DNA of 64,000 nt from positions 4,216,001-4,280,000 of the forward strand of contig NZ_CP046122.1 in assembly GCF_009707365.1 (NCBI RefSeq), written 5' to 3'. The first letter of the stretch is position 1, and each line of letters starts with the position of its first letter. The stretch comes from Microlunatus sp. Gsoil 973. GTDB lineage: Bacteria; Actinomycetota; Actinomycetes; Propionibacteriales; Propionibacteriaceae. The notes under the pieces were generated by a model that saw only the letters and a program-made list of their open reading frames with translations, did not search any database and was not told the origin of the DNA. This document shows, piece after piece, positions 7,702-17,985 of this stretch. The position numbers and the translations under genes are program-made.

Positions 7702-10693
7702 ATGCATCTACTCGTCAAAGGGACCCACGGCCGGCTGACCGGCGAAGCACTGGTACCGAATTCGAAGTATCACGCCCACCGTGCCCTGATCCTCGCGTCG
7801 CTGGCGCCCGGCGTCAGCCGGATCACCGGACTCTCCGACGCCCGGCACGTGCAATACACGGTCGGACTGCTCCGTGGGCTCGGCACCCGGATCGACGTCG
7901 AGGGCGACACCTTCATCGTTCACGGCGGACCGTACCGGCCGGTTCGGGACAGCGTCTCGGCGGGCAGTTCAGGGACGACCCTCTACTTCATGATCGGCCT
8001 GGCATCGCTGTCCGAGAAGCCCGTCGTGGTCACCGGGCAGAAATACTTCCAGCGCCGTCCGGTGGGACCGCTGCTCCGCTCATTGCAGCAGATGGGCGTC
8101 GAGCTCGAGTCGGCCAACGACTGCCCGCCGATCAGTGTCGCCGCGAAGCGGCCCACCGGCGGCCACGTGACCATCGCCGGAACCTTGTCGCAATGGATCT
8201 CCGGACTGATCCTGTTGGCTCCCTTCGCCACCGGCAAGACGGTGATCGAGGTCGAGGGCGAGCTCAACGAGCAGCCGTACCTGGAGCTGACGGTCGAGAT
8301 GATGAAGCAGTTCGGCCTCAAGGTCAGCTACGCCCCGGACTGGCGGCGTTTCGAGATCGAACCCAATCAGGAAGCCACTCCTTGCGACCTGGTGATGCCC
8401 CCGGACATCGGCTCGGCCGCCTTCGGCATCGCCGCGGCGGCGCTGCATCCCTCCGACATCCTGTTGCGCGGGATGAACCAGCTGTCCGGCGGTCCCGCCG
8501 ACCATCCCGAGGTGCACTTCCTGGACATCGCCAAGCAGATGGGTGTGCCGATGGAGCTGACCGACGAGGGCGTACGGATCGCCCACGACGGGATCCGACT
8601 CACGCCGGCCGACATCGACTGCCGGGGCATTCCCGACATGCTGCCGATCCTGTCGGTGATGGGCTCCCTTCGCAGACGGCGAGACGACGTTCAGCAACAT
8701 CGCCCACGTCCGGCTCAAGGAGTCCGACCGGGTCTCGGCGATGCTTCAGCTCAACCAGATGGGCGGCAACCTCGATCTTGACGGCGACGTACTGAGGGTT
8801 CGCGGCATTCAGCGGCTGCACGGCGCCAAGCTGTCGTCCTTCAATGATCACCGGGTGCTGATGTCGCTGGCCATTGCAGCTTCGACCGCAGACGGTGACT
8901 CAACGCTGACCTATCCGAACGCGTACCGGATCTCCTATCCGGCCTATCTGGAAGCGATGAACAGCTTCGGCATCCCGATGTCGGTCGAGGGTGGTCGCCC
9001 GAGCCGGGCCGCGCGGACCCATCGGCAGTTGCCCGGCGAGGCCGGCAATCCTGATCTTGCCGCCGAGTTCACACTGTCCGATTGGCTGAAGCGCTGGGCG
9101 ACCGAGCGCCCCGATGATGTCGCGGTGATCGATGCCCGGCCGCGGACAACAGCGAAGATCACTTGGGCCGAACTTGATCAACAGGTCGACCGGGTGGCCT
9201 CGCAGTTGATCAGGCTCGGCGTGCAGCCAGGCGAGCCGGTCGCGCTGCAGCTGCCGAACTGGACCGAGTTCGTGATCATCGCGCTGGCCACCATGCGGAT
9301 CGGCGCGGTCTGTTGTCCACTGATGCCGATCTTCCGGCAACGGGAGATCGCGTTCATGCTGCGACGGGCCAAGGCACGGGTGCTCTTCGTGCCGGACACC
9401 TTCCGCGGCCGTGCTCACGCCGAGGAGATCGCCGGAATCGTGAACGGCGATTTCGGCGCGATTCCCGATGATCTTGCTCACGTCGTGGTGCTGCCCGGTG
9501 ATGTGCAGATCGGTGCGGACTGGTCGCCGGGCGACGTCTCCTGGCACGACTGGAGCGATCTGCTGCAGGGTGAGGTCGACGAGCAGGCGCTCGCCGAGCG
9601 CAAGCCGACACCGGACCAGACCGCCCAGCTGCTCTTCACCTCCGGCACCACCGGGGAACCCAAGGGCTCGTTGATGACCGGTGGCACGCTGTCCCGGGCA
9701 GCGTCGATGGAGATCCGACACCTTGGCCTCGACGCCTCCGACACCGTCTACATCCCCAGCCCGCTGGCCCACCAGACCGGATTCCTCTACGGCATGTGGT
9801 TGGCCATGGTGCTCGGCGTCCCGCAGATCATCCAGTCCGTCTGGGAACCCCGCCGCGCACTGCAGGCGTTGCGCGAGGGTGAGGGCACCTTCGTTCAGGC
9901 CGCCACGCCGTTCCTGGCCGATCTGGTCAAGGCGGTCGAGGCCGGGGAGGAAGCTCCCGAGAAGCTGCGGATCTTCGTCGCCACCGGTGCCGCCGTGCCC
10001 CGCGGCCTGGCCGAACGGGCCACCCGGGTGCTGGGCACCGCGGTCTGCGGGGCCTTCGGTACGACGGAGACCTGCCTGGGTGCGCTGAGTGCCCCGACCG
10101 ACGAGCCGGTGAAGGTCTGGGGCACCGACGGGCGACCGCTGGAGGGCATCGAACTGCGGATCACCGACGAGAACGGCGTCGTCCAGGCCGCGGGGACCGA
10201 GGGCAACTTCGAGATCCTGTCGCCGACCAACTTCCAGGGCTATCTGGACCGTCCCGACCTGACTGCCCAGGCCTACACCACCGACGGCTGGTACAAGACC
10301 GGCGACCTGGGCATCATCGACGAGTCCGGCTACATCCGGATCACCGGCCGGGTCAAGGACGTGATCAACCGTGGCGGGGAGAAGATCCCGGTCGCCGAGA
10401 TCGAGAACCTGCTCTACGACCACCCCGAGATCGACGACGTCGCCGTGGTCGCAATGCCCGACGAGCGTCTCGGTGAGCGGGCGTGCGCGTTCGTCGTGGC
10501 GAAGCCGGGCGCGAAGATCGGCTTCGAGGAGATGATCAGCTATCTCGATGATCACCAGGTCGCCAAGTACTACTGGCCGGAGCGGCTGGAGCTGATCGAC
10601 GTTCTGCCGCGCAACGCTGCCGGTAAGATCCAGAAGTTCCTGCTCCGGGAGCAGGCCAGGGGTCTGAAGCCCCAGCGTGTGGAAGGGAAGTAG
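7702..10693 (+). CDS. EPSP-synthase-like domain fused to acyl-CoA ligase (one frameshift)
   Basis: Residues 1-about 430 are an EPSP synthase fold. The catalytic lysine and arginine region reads PNSKYHAHR (19-27), in place of the usual GSKSxxxR. GSSGTT, QRRPVGPLLRSL, the aspartate in IPDMLPIL and the glutamate in RLKESDR are kept. After a linker of about 25 residues with no stop or plausible start comes a full AMP-forming acyl-CoA ligase, with TSGTTGEPKG, YKTGDLGIIDESG and PRNAAGKIQK. The frame breaks at GGG 8661-8663; removing one G restores MAPFADGE and joins both halves. AGGAG before ATG 7702 supports the start. With the three following genes it matches the five functions that make cyclohexanecarboxyl-CoA from shikimate. 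The ligase would activate the ring acid and the EPSPS-like part would act in ring deoxygenation. A housekeeping AroA role is unlikely because of the altered motif and the fusion. Confidence 0.8.
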
Positions 10694-10696
10694 ACA

Positions 10697-11851
10697 GTGA
10701 CGGGTATCGCCACCGGTGACTACGACAAGCTGATCACCGAGGTCACCGAATGGGTCCGTGGCCCCGGCGAGGAGTGGGCCGACCGGATCGAGGAAACCGG
10801 AGAGGTACCGGATGAGTTGTGGACCGAGCTGCGGGACCGCGGCTATCTGTCGCTGGCCGCACCGGAACGGCTGGGCGGCAGGGGACTGTCCTTCGAGCAG
10901 TGGATGGGTCTGATGGAGAGCTTCTCCACCTCCCACGCCTCGGTGCGGATGATCGTCCACGTGGTCAACGGCACCTGGCGGGCGATGGATCCGTTCGCCA
11001 GCGAGGAACAGCGTGACCGGTTCGTCCGGCCGTCGGTGGCCGGCACCAAGAAGGTCGCCTTCGCACTGACCGAACCGGGCAACGGCACCGGCGCGGACAT
11101 CACCTGTTCCCTGGAACGGGAAGGCGACACCTACTACCTCTCCGGTGAGAAACACCTGATCACCTTCGGGGTGCGGTGCGACTACTGGCTGCTCACCGCC
11201 CGGCTCGCGGGATCGACCGGTCGGGAGGGAACGGTGGCTGTGATGGTGCCGCGCGACGTCGCGGGCGTGACGGTCAACGACACCTCTCAGACAATGGGCG
11301 TCACCGGCACCGACCATGCGCACATGATCTTCGACCGGGCTCCCGTCCCGGCGGCCAACCGGCTCGGTGCCGAGGGGGACGGCCTGGCTGTGGCGCTCGG
11401 CGGATTCCTCACCCCATCACGGATCTCGGTCGCCATGAGTTGCGTCGGCCTGGCTCGCCGAGCCCAGGAGTTGGCCTACGACTACGCCAGCCGACGGACA
11501 ACCTTCGGCAAGCCGCTGACCGCGCGGCAGGCGATCCAGTTCATGCTCGCCGAGAACGAGGCCGACATCGAGGCGGCCAAACAGTTGATCTTGTACGCCG
11601 CCCGGGAGTGGGAGACCGGAGCACCGCGGGCGTCGCAGTTGTCCTCGATGGCCAAGCTGACCGCGGTCGACATGCTCGGTCGGGTGACCGACAAGGCGCT
11701 GCAGATCCATGGCGGCCTCGGCTACTGGAAGACCGAGAAGATCGAGCGGGTCTATCGGGACGCCCGGGCGCAGCGCTTCGAAGAGGGCACGAATGAGATC
11801 CAGAAGATGGTCGTCTTCCGCGAACTCCAGAAACAGAAGGACGTCTTGTGA
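10697..11851 (+). CDS. Acyl-CoA dehydrogenase, probably of the cyclohexanecarboxyl-CoA pathway
   Basis: This FAD enzyme is 384 residues, the normal length. It shows the N-terminal helical domain, [14 protein letters not shown] and the GEKHLITFG flavin-domain stretch (about residues 115-155). The C-terminal helical domain has [41 protein letters not shown] and EGTNEIQK, where the glutamate is at the usual catalytic-base position. It starts at GTG 10697, three bases after the ligase stop, with a GGAAGGGAAG ribosome site. In the CHC-CoA pathway such a protein would redistribute double bonds in ring-CoA intermediates, but the exact step is inferred from context. Electrons would pass to ETF; an EtfD-like reductase is encoded at about 31 kb. 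Confidence 0.88.
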   Translation: MTGIATGDYDKLITEVTEWVRGPGEEWADRIEETGEVPDELWTELRDRGYLSLAAPERLGGRGLSFEQWMGLMESFSTSHASVRMIVHVVNGTWRAMDPFASEEQRDRFVRPSVAGTKKVAFALTEPGNGTGADITCSLEREGDTYYLSGEKHLITFGVRCDYWLLTARLAGSTGREGTVAVMVPRDVAGVTVNDTSQTMGVTGTDHAHMIFDRAPVPAANRLGAEGDGLAVALGGFLTPSRISVAMSCVGLARRAQELAYDYASRRTTFGKPLTARQAIQFMLAENEADIEAAKQLILYAAREWETGAPRASQLSSMAKLTAVDMLGRVTDKALQIHGGLGYWKTEKIERVYRDARAQRFEEGTNEIQKMVVFRELQKQKDVL

Positions 11852-12666
11852 GCAAGCTGCATGAGGGCAAGATCGCGTTGATCACCGGTGCCTCCCGGGG
11901 CATCGGGCGGACGCTGGCGCTGACGCTGGCCAAAGAGGGCGCGACCGTCGTCGTCAATTTCAAGAAGAACGCCGACCTGGCCGAGAAGACGGTGGCCGAC
12001 GTGAACGAACTGGGCGGGCAGGGCATGGCCGTGCAGGCCGACATCGAGGCGGACGGCGGGGTCTCGGGGCTGTTCGACGCGGTCGCGGAGAACTACGGCC
12101 GGCTGGACTACTTCGTGTCGAACGCGGCGGCGAGTGCCTTCAAGAACATCGTCGATCTCAAGCCCCATCACCTTGATCGTTCCTATGCGATGAACCTGCG
12201 CCCGCTCGTCCTGGGCGCGCAGGAAGCCGTGAAGCTGATGGACAAGGGCGGTCGGATCCTGACGCTCACCTCCTACGGCAGCATCCGCGCCTATCCGACC
12301 TACGCCACGCTGGGTGCGATGAAGGCCGCCGCCGAGGCCTGGGTCCGGTACATGGCTCTGGAGTTCGCCCCGTACGGGATCAACGTCAACGCGGTCAACG
12401 GGGGCCTGATCGACTCCGACTCCCTCGACTACTTCTACAACGTGCCGGGGATGGCGCCGATGCAGACGGTCCTCGACCGGATCCCGAAGGGGCGGCCGGG
12501 AAGTCAGCAGGAGGTCGCCGACACGCTGGCCTTCCTGTTGTCCCCGGGCGCGGAATACATCACCGGCCAGACGATCGTCGTCGACGGCGGGTTGAGCATC
12601 GTCGCGCCGCCGTTCTTCGCCGACACCGAGGCTCCGCTCACCCTGCCCGAGCGTCCCACGAGGTAG
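11848..12666 (+). CDS. SDR-family enoyl reductase, ChcA/FabL-like
   Basis: This is a 272-residue short-chain dehydrogenase with the NAD(P) motif TGASRGIGR near residue 14 and the NAA motif (SNAAAS). The catalytic tyrosine and lysine are spaced Y-x6-K (YATLGAMK) rather than the Y-x3-K of ketoreductases. Y-x6-K is typical of FabI/FabL enoyl reductases, so reduction of a C=C bond next to a thioester is more likely than ketone reduction. ChcA, the 1-cyclohexenylcarbonyl-CoA reductase of ansatrienin producers, belongs to the same kind of enzyme. The gene starts at a GTG overlapping the dehydrogenase stop (GTGA), indicating translational coupling. A FabL-type fatty acid synthase role is the main alternative. 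Confidence 0.83.
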   Translation: MSKLHEGKIALITGASRGIGRTLALTLAKEGATVVVNFKKNADLAEKTVADVNELGGQGMAVQADIEADGGVSGLFDAVAENYGRLDYFVSNAAASAFKNIVDLKPHHLDRSYAMNLRPLVLGAQEAVKLMDKGGRILTLTSYGSIRAYPTYATLGAMKAAAEAWVRYMALEFAPYGINVNAVNGGLIDSDSLDYFYNVPGMAPMQTVLDRIPKGRPGSQQEVADTLAFLLSPGAEYITGQTIVVDGGLSIVAPPFFADTEAPLTLPERPTR

Positions 12667-12668
12667 CC

Positions 12669-14710
12669 GTGCAGGTCTGGCAGCCCGGCCGGATCGGCTC
12701 GCTCGAGCTCGATCACCGGTTGATCATGGGCTCGATGCACCTCAATCTCGAGGCCCGGGATGATCATGGGGCGGCGTTGGCCGCCTTCTACGCCGAACGT
12801 GCCCGGGGCGGCGCCTCGCTGATCGTCACCGGCGGCATTGCGGTCAACCGGGTCGGCGCGGGCGGCCGGCGGTACGCGATCGTCGGCGTCGCTGATCATG
12901 AGCAGACGCTGGCCCGGGCCGCCGCCGCAGTCCGGTCCGAGGGCGGCCGGATCGCCGCCCAGCTCTTCCACGCCGGGCGGTACGCCTTCGAGGCCGCGTT
13001 CGGCCTCACCCCGGTCGCGCCGTCGGCGGTCTACAGCAGGTTCTCTCGGTGCATGCCGGAGGCGATGACCGAGGAGCAGATCCGTCAGACCTTGGCCGAC
13101 TTCGGCACGGCCGCCGCGACCGCCCGAGTACTCGGCTACGACGCGATCGAAGTGATGGCGTCGGAGGGCTACCTGGTCAACCAGTTCCTGTCACCGCTGA
13201 CAAATCAGCGCGATGATGACTGGGGCGGCGACGCCGCGCGTCGCCGGAACTTCCCGCTGGAGCTGCTCCGGGTGATCAAGGATGCCGCCGAGGGACTGCC
13301 GGTGATCTTCCGCATCTCCGGTGCCGACCTTGTACCGGGGTCCAGCAGCCGCGCCGAGATCGGTGACTTCGCCGTGGAGCTGGCCGCCGCTGGGGTCGAC
13401 GCGATCAACGTCGGCGTCGGTTGGCACGAGGCACAGATCCCGACAGTGCAGACGCTTGTTCCCCAGGGAGTCTGGGTTCCGGTCGCCGAGTCGATCAAGG
13501 ACGTGCTGCGAGCCGCCGGACATGACATTCCGGTGATCGCGTCCAACCGGGTGAACCACATCGAACAGGCCGAGGCGATCATCGGCGGCGGCGCAGTCGA
13601 CTTCGTGTCGATGGCCCGGCCGTTCCTCGCCGATCCGGCTCTGGTCAGCAAGGCACGCAGCCGTCGGCTGGATTTGATCAACACCTGTATCGCCTGTAAC
13701 GAGGCGTGTATCGACCGTTCGATCGGGGACGCCGAAGTGTCCTGCCTCGTCAATCCGCGCGCCGGGCGCGAGCTCGGCTTTCCGATCGGCGAACGCGCGG
13801 TGATCAGCGGTCGGTTCGCGGTGATCGGCGGCGGCCCGGCCGGTCTCGAGGCGGCCCGTGCCCTGGCATCGCTTGGCCACCGGGTCACCCTCTTCGAAGC
13901 CGAGGCCGAGCTCGGCGGCCAGTTCCGGATGGCCGGTCGGGTGCCGGGCAAGCGGGACTTCACCGAGACCATCCGCTACTTCTCCGCCGAACTCGATCGG
14001 CTCGGGGTCGAGATCAGGCTCGACTGTCCGATCACCGGGCAGCACCGCGAGGAGTTGCAGACCTACGACGGCATCATCGTCGCCACCGGGGTGGTGCCGC
14101 GCCGTGTGGAGCTGCCCGGAAGCGACCGATCCCTGGTGATCAGCTACCACCAGGCGTTCGACGAACCGGAACGCCTCGGCGACCGGGTTGCCATCGTCGG
14201 CGGTGGTGGGATCGCGGTCGATCTCGCCCACCTGTTGGTGGGAACGGGTTCGAACGACCCGGAGGCCAACAGGCGAGACTTCCTCGCCGAATGGGGCGTG
14301 GAGCAGGAACCGCAGGCCCCCGGCCGGGCCGGACCGTCACAGTGATGCGGCGCACCGGCAAGATCGGCTCGGGAATGGGGCTGACCACCCGCTGGGCAGT
14401 GATCGGTGCGATCCGGCATCATGGTGTCAGGATGCTGACAGGCGTCGACTACCAGGAGATCACCGAGGACGGCCTGGTGATCATCAATGCCGACGGTCAC
14501 TCGGAACTCATCGAGGCCGACACGGTGGTCATCGCCGCCGGTCAGGAACCCAACGACGCCGTGGTCAAGACCGTCGCCGACGCGGGCGTTCCCTACCGGG
14601 TCATCGGCGGCGCGGCGGACACCGCCGGACTGAACGCCGTCCGAGCGACCAGCCAAGGCATCGAAGCGGCGTTCGAGCTCAGCGCCCTGACCGTCGCCCG
14701 GAGCCGCTGA
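12669..14710 (+). CDS. NADPH-dependent 2,4-dienoyl-CoA reductase-like flavoprotein (one frameshift)
   Basis: The gene encodes an FMN-binding old-yellow-enzyme TIM barrel (about residues 1-350), a [4Fe-4S] site CIACNEAC followed 11 residues later by a fourth cysteine, and an FAD/NAD(P) domain beginning VIGGGPAGLEAARALASLGH. This is the architecture of FadH, trimethylamine dehydrogenase and related enzymes. The reading frame breaks in a CCCCC run at 14317-14321. One more C would give EPQAPRPGRTVTVM and join the C-terminal part ending at 14710, for about 680 residues in total. In the operon it would reduce cyclohexadienyl-CoA intermediates, as proposed for the homologous gene of the ansatrienin cluster. 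Start GTG 12669 lies two bases after the SDR stop. Confidence 0.83.
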
Positions 14711-14737
14711 GCGTCGGCCGGTCCGGCGACTTCCCCG

Positions 14738-15377
14738 TCAGCGGCCGTAGCCGCCCGGCGCGGGGCCGCGCGCATCATGAACCCGGTCGTACCGCTGCCC
14801 TGTCGGGTCGCTGTCCAGGATGCACATGATCAACGGAACCAGAGCGCCGATCCCGCAGGCGAAACTGAGGAACCACCAGGCGCCGGAACGGCCGGTGTCG
14901 TGCAGTCGCCGCCAGAAGAGTCCTAGCGTGGGCAACAGCACGACCAGGCTCCAGACCAGACTGGCACTGTCGGCCAGGGCGAGACGTCCCAGCTGGGGTG
15001 GTTCGCCGTTCATCATCGCCGGAGCCTGGCCAACGTAGGCGATGATGTAGGGGATCGACAGCACCGTGCTGACGATCGCATTGAACAGATAGAACCACCA
15101 GAACTCGCTCCGGCTCGCCCTGCCGTCGAAGCGGACGTACTTGGCGAAAGCCCGCTTGATCGCCTGGCCGAAGCCGATCCCGTACCAGGGCAGGTCGAGG
15201 GTGCCGGGGTCCCCGACCGGCCGCCAGGGCGGTTGGCCGCCGAACTGTGGCCCCGGCTGGTGGCCGCCCGGAAACGGCTGCTGATACGGCTGCTGCTGGT
15301 ACGGCTGCTGCTGGTAAGGCGGCTGGTTGGGTTGTTGCTGGTGGGTCCTGCGGTCCGCCCGATCCCTGGGTACTCAT
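14738..15377 (-). CDS. DUF805 membrane protein with Q/P-rich N-terminus (one frameshift)
   Basis: The C-terminal part is a DUF805 domain: RFDGRASRSEFWWFYLFN is followed by hydrophobic segments and LGLFWRRLHDTGRSGAWWFL. The N-terminus is a low-complexity stretch of PYQQQ repeats, common in actinobacterial DUF805 proteins. The only reasonable ATG (15377) is out of frame with the domain. Removing one base from the GGG at 15343-15345 (plus strand) joins MSTQGSGGPQD to HQQQPNQPPYQQQ and gives about 212 residues. DUF805 proteins are small integral membrane proteins without assigned function. The gene converges on the end of the CHC-type operon. Confidence 0.75.
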
Positions 15378-15459
15378 CCCGCTCCTCCACGTGGCACGAT
15401 GCTGGCACCTATCGTGCCGCCTCCGCGGGCCAGTCGGCGGCATCCATGCGCCAGTCGGG

Positions 15460-16266
15460 TCAGCGGCAGCAGTGCGCGGTCGCCGGGCCGTCGGCGGCAC
15501 CCTGTTCGGCGGCTCCCAGATCGTCGGAGTGTCCGGCAGCGATCCGGGACCACTGACTGATCGGGCGTCCGATCGATCCGCTGGCGATGGGGGCCCATTC
15601 GGGCGGCCCCGACCGACTACGGAAAGTGCTCGCGTCCTGCGGCCACCCCTGCGGAGAGTCCTCCCACGTCTCTCGCCGCCCGTAAGGCGTCAGATCCATC
15701 ATCCGGTAGCTGTTGTCCAGCGCCTCGCATCCGCGCCACTCGGTCCAGTAGGTCTCGTAGACCTTGTCACCGTCGCGGAGATAGCAGATCAGGTGGAAGC
15801 GGCCGAGTTCCCTTCCGGCGAACAACTCGGCGCGAGCGTCCAGGGCGGAGTACCAAGGCATCCGCCAGCCCATGAAGTCGCGGTAGCGGCGGCTTTCGGC
15901 GTAAGCACCCTGACACAGCACAGCGAAGGTGATGTCCCGGGAATGCAGATAGTCCAGGCTGCCTATCTGTGCGCAGACCCAGGTACAGCCTTCGCACTGT
16001 TCTGCCGCAGGCCTTCCCTGGTGCCACATGGAGAAGTAGGCGATCAGTTGGCTCCGGCCCTCGAACGCGTCCAGCAGGGTGACGGCGCCGTTCGGGCCGG
16101 TGAGCGGCAGCGTGCCGTCGACCTCGACCATCGGCAGTCGTCGGCGCTGGGCGGCGATGGCATCCTGTTCGCGGGTGTGCGCCTTCTCCCGGGTCCGCAG
16201 TCGGTCGATCTCGTCCTGGAAGGTGGTCCGGTCGACGATCGTCGGCCTGGCCGTCGGTTGCTTCAT
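15460..16266 (-). CDS. DUF899 family protein (thioredoxin-like fold)
   Basis: The protein has about 268 residues from ATG 16266, which is preceded by a good AGGAG ribosome site. The segment from FEGRSQLIAYFSMWHQGRPAAEQCEGCTWVCAQIG carries the CEGC pair at the place where thioredoxin-like proteins have their redox motif. Later stretches such as RRYRDFMGWRMPWYSA and HLICYLRDGDKVYETYWTEWRG are typical of DUF899. The family is predicted to be thioredoxin-like but no reaction is proven. It lies downstream of an ECF sigma/DGPF pair on the same strand and could be one of that sigma factor's targets. Confidence 0.82.
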   Translation of the reverse strand: MKQPTARPTIVDRTTFQDEIDRLRTREKAHTREQDAIAAQRRRLPMVEVDGTLPLTGPNGAVTLLDAFEGRSQLIAYFSMWHQGRPAAEQCEGCTWVCAQIGSLDYLHSRDITFAVLCQGAYAESRRYRDFMGWRMPWYSALDARAELFAGRELGRFHLICYLRDGDKVYETYWTEWRGCEALDNSYRMMDLTPYGRRETWEDSPQGWPQDASTFRSRSGPPEWAPIASGSIGRPISQWSRIAAGHSDDLGAAEQGAADGPATAHCCR

Positions 16267-16369
16267 GATCACTCCTGTCTGGTGCGGCTCTGCTTGACCC
16301 GCGCTCTGCCCCACCGACGAAGCAACCGGCCGCGGATCGACAGCCGCAGCAGAAAATTCCGGAGTACTG

Positions 16370-17601
16370 TCAGAGCGTCGCCAGGCGGTCGCTCAGATAG
16401 CTGCGTTCGGCCTCGGTCGGCGCCAGCCGTAACGCGTCCTGATAGGCGAGCCGCGCCTCGGCCGGCCGGCCGTCACGCCGCAGCAGGTCTGCCCGGGTGG
16501 CGGGCAGCAGGTAGTAGCCCTGGAGTTGCCCGGATGCGTCCAGGCCGTCGACGATCGCCAGTCCGGCGGCAACGCTTTCGGCCATGGCGACCGCCACGGC
16601 GCGGTTGAGTTCGATCACCGGCGACGGCGTCAACCGGGCGAGTTCGCCGTACAGCCCGGCGATCCGCGGCCAATCCGTGCGCCCGGCATCCGGCGCAACG
16701 GCATGGCAGGCGGCGATCGCGGCCTGCACCTGGTACGGCCCATTGGGCCGCATGGTCAGTGCTGAGTCCAGGATCCGTATTCCCTCATCGATCATCGTCG
16801 GGTCCCAGCGGCTGCGGTCCTGATGTTCCAGGGTGATCAACCTGCCGTGCTCGACACGCGCCCGGCGCCTGGCCTCGGTGAGCAACATCAACGCCAGCAG
16901 ACCGTACGCCTCCGGCTCGGACGGCATCAGGCGGACCACGACTCTGGTCAGACCGATCGCCTCAGCCGCCAGCCCGCGGCGCTCGTTCTGTTGACCGTCG
17001 TCCTCGTTGTAACCCTCGTTGAAGATCAGATACAGCACGGCGAGCACAGCGGCCAGTCGCTCGGGCAACAATGCCGCCGGGGGTACCCGGTAGGGAATAC
17101 CGGCGTTCGCGATCTTGCGCTTGGCCCGCACCAGCCGTTGCGCCATCGTCGACTCCGAGGTGAGCAGCGCACGAGCGATCTCCCCGTCGTCAGTCCGCAC
17201 AGGGTGCGGAGGGTGAGGGCGACGCGGGCGTCGAACGCCAGGGCCGGGTGGCAACAGGTGAAGATCAATCGCAGACGTTCGTCGGGTATCTCCTCCGGCT
17301 CGTCGCCGGAGATCCGATCCGGCGTGAGAGCCGCCAACTGATTCAGCTTCGCCCGGCCGACTGCATCCCGGCGAAGACGGTCCGTGGCTGTGTTGCGCGC
17401 CGTCCGGGTGAGCCATGCCCCGGGCCGGTCGGGAATGCCGTCACGGGGCCAGGTCGCCAGCGCTCTGGCGAACGCTTCCTGGGCACACTCCTCGGCGAGG
17501 TCCCAGTCCCGCGTCACCGCGATCATGGTCGCGACGAGCTGCCCCCATTCCTCCCGGAAGGCAGCGTCGACAGCGGCACGGACACGATCGGCCGGTGTCA
17601 T
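16370..17601 (-). CDS. ECF sigma factor with long C-terminal extension, ECF42-like (one frameshift)
   Basis: Sigma-70 region 2 is seen in [18 protein letters not shown] and region 4 in the [11 protein letters not shown]...[21 protein letters not shown] stretch. A helical extension of about 230 residues follows, with [10 protein letters not shown] and [16 protein letters not shown], the TPR-like tail found in this class. The frame breaks at CCCC 17182-17185 (plus strand); one extra base gives GLTTGEIARAL and a product of about 410 residues. The start overlaps the stop of the DGPF/YCII gene (ATGA). In the ECF42 group, sigma factors with this tail are linked to and regulate DGPF genes, without an anti-sigma factor. 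That assignment is inferred from architecture and neighbourhood. Confidence 0.82.
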
Positions 17602-17927
17602 GGCTCCCAGATCGGGCGGATCTCGACCGCGCCGCGTTTGGCGTACGGGTGCGCAGCGGCGATCGCGATCGCGTCGTCCAGGTTGTCGCACTCGAAGGCG
17701 CTGATCCCGCCGACGAAGTCCTTGGTCTCGGCGAACGGCCCGTCGGAGACGAGCAGCTCGCCGTTGCGGACCCGGACCGTCGTCGCCTCGGTGGTCGGAC
17801 GCAACCGTGCTCCGAAGAGACCTTCCCCGCGGAGTCGCAGATGCTCCTGGTGCCCGGGGTCGTCGTCGATCTCCTCGAAGCTCATCGGATCGGACTCGTC
17901 ATCGCAGATGAGCAGCACGTACTTCAT
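17598..17927 (-). CDS. YCII-related (DGPF domain) protein
   Basis: This protein of about 109 residues starts MKYVLLICDDE and contains VSDGPFAETKDFVGGISAFEC, the DGPF signature of the YCII-related family. It ends with AAHPYAKRGAVEIRPIWE, also family-typical. The start chosen is ATG 17927; an ATG at 17945 would add six residues. DGPF proteins are small ferredoxin-like folds of unknown reaction, commonly encoded next to ECF42-type sigma factors, as here, where the stop overlaps the sigma start. Confidence 0.87.
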   Translation of the reverse strand: MKYVLLICDDESDPMSFEEIDDDPGHQEHLRLRGEGLFGARLRPTTEATTVRVRNGELLVSDGPFAETKDFVGGISAFECDNLDDAIAIAAAHPYAKRGAVEIRPIWEP

Positions 17928-17985
17928 GCAGCACGAGTCTGGCACGAAGCCGGGACAGAGTGCCGCGGGCAGCGGCCGGGCAGGA

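Noticed and set aside
7702-8781. Housekeeping aroA (3-phosphoshikimate 1-carboxyvinyltransferase)
   Set aside because: The substrate motif is altered, the domain is fused to a CoA ligase, and the operon partners belong to CHC-CoA synthesis.
8900-11323. An 807-residue minus-strand open frame
   Set aside because: It lies opposite the acyl-CoA ligase and dehydrogenase, has no recognisable domain and mirrors their codon structure.
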